Positions 39,432-41,024 of a DNA stretch of 41,024 bases are shown one piece after another. This stretch comes from a virus. The position numbers were made by a program, and so were the translations under genes. Each line of letters opens with the position of its first letter. Position 1 is the stretch's first letter. The notes under the pieces are model-generated. The model made no database searches. It saw nothing but the letters and a program-made list of their open reading frames with translations, and was not told the DNA's origin. The DNA lies in the IMG/VR virus record IMGVR_UViG_3300045135_003520, positions 1 through 41,024 of that record; one strand, given 5' to 3'.

Positions 39432-40499
39432 ATGAGTTATTACAACTCGAAATTTGATCTGGATTTCAAGCAGAGCTTCTCATCAAGCTACGTCAACTTT
39501 ACTGATGACGAAATAAGTAATATGGCTCTAAAGATTCTGTCAGAGTTAACAAAGGTTGACGACCATAGCGATCAAAAGTTCCTTAGTTTATTGAAAAACA
39601 AGAAGATTCATCAACAGCTAATCGACAAATCTTTTGAAGTCAATCAACGCTACAATGAAACTTATATACGTTATCTAAAGTCTTCTAAATTACTCGATCT
39701 ATTTAATTCATCCTCTGAGTTATTACGAATTTCTGATAGCGAATCAAAGAAGAGGCTTGTTTATTCAAGATTAAGAAGAGCATCATATAATAAAGAAATT
39801 AACCGGTACGCTGAATACGAAAACATACCTTTAGAGTTCGCATTATTATCAGTTGACAGAGACTGCATTAAACACTTAGTTGGTTTCTTTCTAAATAAGT
39901 ACCTGAAGATCACCTTCAATACTGAAATTTTGGATATCTGCAAAAGAAATACTTCACGTTGGCAAAGTAATACCAAATTGCTAACACCCTATGAGCGAAC
40001 GGGTGAATTACAAACGTACTTATATTCTCTATGCAATAAGCACAAGGGCAGTGAATTACAGATCCCTTCAAAATTAATGAGAATCATCTTATCTACAGCA
40101 AGATTGCACTTCATCATTATGGATGAAGCCAACTTGAATCCGAACGACCTACTGCTACTGCTGCAAAAGCAGAAAGAATCTGCCGAAAATGAAGATGCTA
40201 TCGGATATTCAAACTTTCATAATGGCAATAGCGTTTCCAGAATGCAGAATAAGAAATACATAAAAAACTGGAGGAAGCGTCATCTAATGCCGTTTTTACT
40301 TGAGTCAGATGAACTTGAGTACTTATCAGAGCTCAATGATGCTGATCCTATGCTTGACGTAAAGCTGGCACTTTTAGATAGTCAACTTCTCACAGTCTCG
40401 GATCTACTTTCATGTAATTTTTCAGGAATTCAAACGCAGCAATCTACCCTGACTCCTCAACCAGCTTCAGATGACTTTGATGATGATATTCCTTTCTAG
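39432..40499 (+). CDS. Unrecognised protein ending in an SSB-type C-terminal tip
   Basis: A 355-residue protein of unknown family. It is helical and charged, with SESKKRLVYSRLRRASYNKEINRYAEYENIPLEFALLSV and a later LQIPSKLMRIILSTARLHFIIMDEANLNPNDLL. The last 45 residues are a flexible Gln/Thr/Ser-rich linker ending PASDDFDDDIPF; the final eight residues equal the E. coli SSB tip. That tip is the docking site for many DNA-repair and replication proteins. I choose the ATG at 39432 (GAGG six bases upstream). A GTG at 39333 overlapping the previous stop would add 33 residues and pass through the stem-loop. Confidence 0.72.
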   Translation: MSYYNSKFDLDFKQSFSSSYVNFTDDEISNMALKILSELTKVDDHSDQKFLSLLKNKKIHQQLIDKSFEVNQRYNETYIRYLKSSKLLDLFNSSSELLRISDSESKKRLVYSRLRRASYNKEINRYAEYENIPLEFALLSVDRDCIKHLVGFFLNKYLKITFNTEILDICKRNTSRWQSNTKLLTPYERTGELQTYLYSLCNKHKGSELQIPSKLMRIILSTARLHFIIMDEANLNPNDLLLLLQKQKESAENEDAIGYSNFHNGNSVSRMQNKKYIKNWRKRHLMPFLLESDELEYLSELNDADPMLDVKLALLDSQLLTVSDLLSCNFSGIQTQQSTLTPQPASDDFDDDIPF

Positions 40500-40535
40500 C
40501 TTACGCATAACTTTTGATTGTCGTTTAGAGCACCC

Positions 40536-40733
40536 TCATCTTACCGGTTTCGATGTAGACTGTCTCAAGCATCTGGCTTCATATGCCTCAACGTCCTTTT
40601 CCCGATACATAACGCGCCCCTGTAGTTTCAAATACCTGGGACCAATGCCTTCGGAACGCCACCGCTCTAAAGTCGCTTCACTCACGCCCCAGCGATTCGC
40701 CAGCTGCCTCTGATTCATATGGATTACCGTCAT
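40536..40733 (-). CDS. AlpA/MerR-like helix-turn-helix protein, copy 2
   Basis: A 65-residue protein, MTVIHMNQRQLANRWGVSEATLERWRSEGIGPRYLKLQGRVMYREKDVEAYEARC, nearly identical in its core to the early-operon protein at 25706-25915. The DNA has many synonymous differences, so it is an old paralogue, not a recent copy. The ATG at 40733 has AGGAG upstream. It runs leftwards toward the end of the AT-rich operon. Its position by the presumed prophage end suits an excisionase or an attachment-linked regulator. Confidence 0.85.
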   Translation of the reverse strand: MTVIHMNQRQLANRWGVSEATLERWRSEGIGPRYLKLQGRVMYREKDVEAYEARCLRQSTSKPVR

Positions 40734-40766
40734 AAAAACTCCTGTGCTGAACGATTTGGTAACCAC

Positions 40767-40777
40767 CATGAACGCTC
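40767..40777 (-). repeat. Partial GAAGCGTTCATG motif upstream of HTH copy 2
   Basis: GAGCGTTCATG on the minus strand matches the 13-base motif at 14366, 15453 and 34486 except for one missing A and the last base. It ends 33 nt before the start codon at 40733, the same spacing as the other copies. Confidence 0.4.
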
Positions 40778-40870
40778 GAAAATACGGATAAAATCAAGCT
40801 AATTAGGACTGGTTAAGGGAACAAATATCCATAGGTAATCATAGGTATTTAATGGACTTGTTCAGTTGCG

Positions 40871-40907
40871 AAAGGGGAAACTGAACCCGCGTCCCGCCCC
40901 ACCACCA
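40871..40907 (+). other. Possible attachment site: GC-rich end of a structural RNA-like sequence
   Basis: After AT-rich phage DNA comes GGGGAAACTGAACCCGCG (40874-40891), followed by GTCCCGCCCCACCACCA (40891-40907). It ends in CCACCA and then meets an intrinsic terminator. This is how the displaced 3' end of a tRNA or tmRNA gene looks at the far end of an integrated element. I could not fold a standard T arm, so the identity of the RNA and the att status are uncertain. Confidence 0.35.
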
Positions 40908-40911
40908 AATC

Positions 40912-40951
40912 AAAAGCCCTTGTAGGATTTAATTTTACAGGGGCTTTTTTT
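40912..40951 (+). terminator. Strong intrinsic terminator at the right end
   Basis: AAAAGCCCTTGTA (40912-40924) pairs with TACAGGGGCTTTT (40936-40948), one G-T pair and otherwise complete, around an 11-base AT loop, and runs into a seven-T tract. It would end transcription of the RNA-like sequence just before it. No gene is visible from 40952 to the right edge. Confidence 0.75.
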
Positions 40952-41024
40952 ATACTGATTCCGAACATCAGGCTACATACAAACAACAGCGAATTTCAGC
41001 CGGTCAGGAAGACCAATAATTCAA

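Noticed and set aside
25706-40733. The two AlpA-like genes as flanking repeats of a composite element
   Set aside because: Their DNA differs at many silent positions and only the coding cores are similar, so they are not recent direct repeats.
40871-40907. A complete tRNA or tmRNA gene at the right end
   Set aside because: Only a CCACCA-ending fragment is visible and a standard T arm cannot be folded, so it is reported only as a possible displaced 3' end.

Overview
This window is the right-hand part of a tailed-phage prophage. It is most likely from a Gammaproteobacterium; that is inferred from gene style, the moderate base composition and the family mix, and no host marker gene is visible. 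Nearly all of the first 25.9 kb is on the minus strand. Read right to left, it is a complete early replication/recombination operon followed by a lambda-type head module and a P2-type contractile-tail module. The tail module runs off the left edge inside the tail sheath gene. No lysis genes, tube, tape measure or tyrosine integrase are in the window.

Layout (minus-strand modules in transcription order). 25915-17284, early operon: an AlpA/MerR-like helix-turn-helix protein, two small unknown proteins, a Sak4-like RecA-fold ATPase, a single-strand-binding-like protein, an SF2 helicase, a Zn-finger DUF6511 protein, a Cas4-like PD-(D/E)XK nuclease with an Fe-S cysteine pattern, a TOPRIM primase-helicase, a RuvC-like resolvase and a DUF6362-type protein. 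A cluster of seven GCAATCTG/CAGATTGC octamers lies in the resolvase gene beside the primase-helicase gene and is a good candidate replication origin. 17283-14304: a ParB-methyltransferase fusion on the minus strand and four small plus-strand genes. 14303-6598: terminase small and large subunits, head-tail connector W, portal, S49 protease with a nested scaffold start, decoration protein, major capsid protein and two head-completion-type proteins. 6587-1: minor tail Z, Gp37-like, V, W, J, I, H-type fibre, one unknown protein, two 2OG-Fe(II) oxygenase-fold proteins (one catalytic, one apparently dead) and the sheath.

Right of 26 kb the window is accessory and mostly plus strand: an AbiEi/AbiEii toxin-antitoxin pair; an unrecognised two-gene minus-strand operon divergent from an XRE + ImmA/IrrE pair; a large SF1 helicase with an embedded nuclease-like insert and C-terminal zinc ribbons; and a DUF2924 / serine recombinase / ParB-HTH module. 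Last is an AT-rich three-gene operon (37.0-40.5 kb). Its second protein carries family B DNA polymerase motifs of the protein-primed type. Its third ends in DFDDDIPF, identical to the C-terminal tip of bacterial SSB.

The right end has a second AlpA-like gene (a diverged paralogue of the one at 25.9 kb), then a short GC-rich stretch ending in CCACCA followed by a strong intrinsic terminator. This resembles the displaced 3' end of a structural RNA gene and may be an attachment site.

Most promising for novelty are the polymerase-like/SSB-tip operon (37.0-40.5 kb), the two-gene operon divergent from XRE-ImmA (27.7-31.2 kb), the catalytic/dead oxygenase pair beside the tail fibre (0.6-1.6 kb) and the octamer cluster (18.2-18.4 kb). 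No CRISPR array, tRNA, rRNA or complete insertion sequence was recognised.
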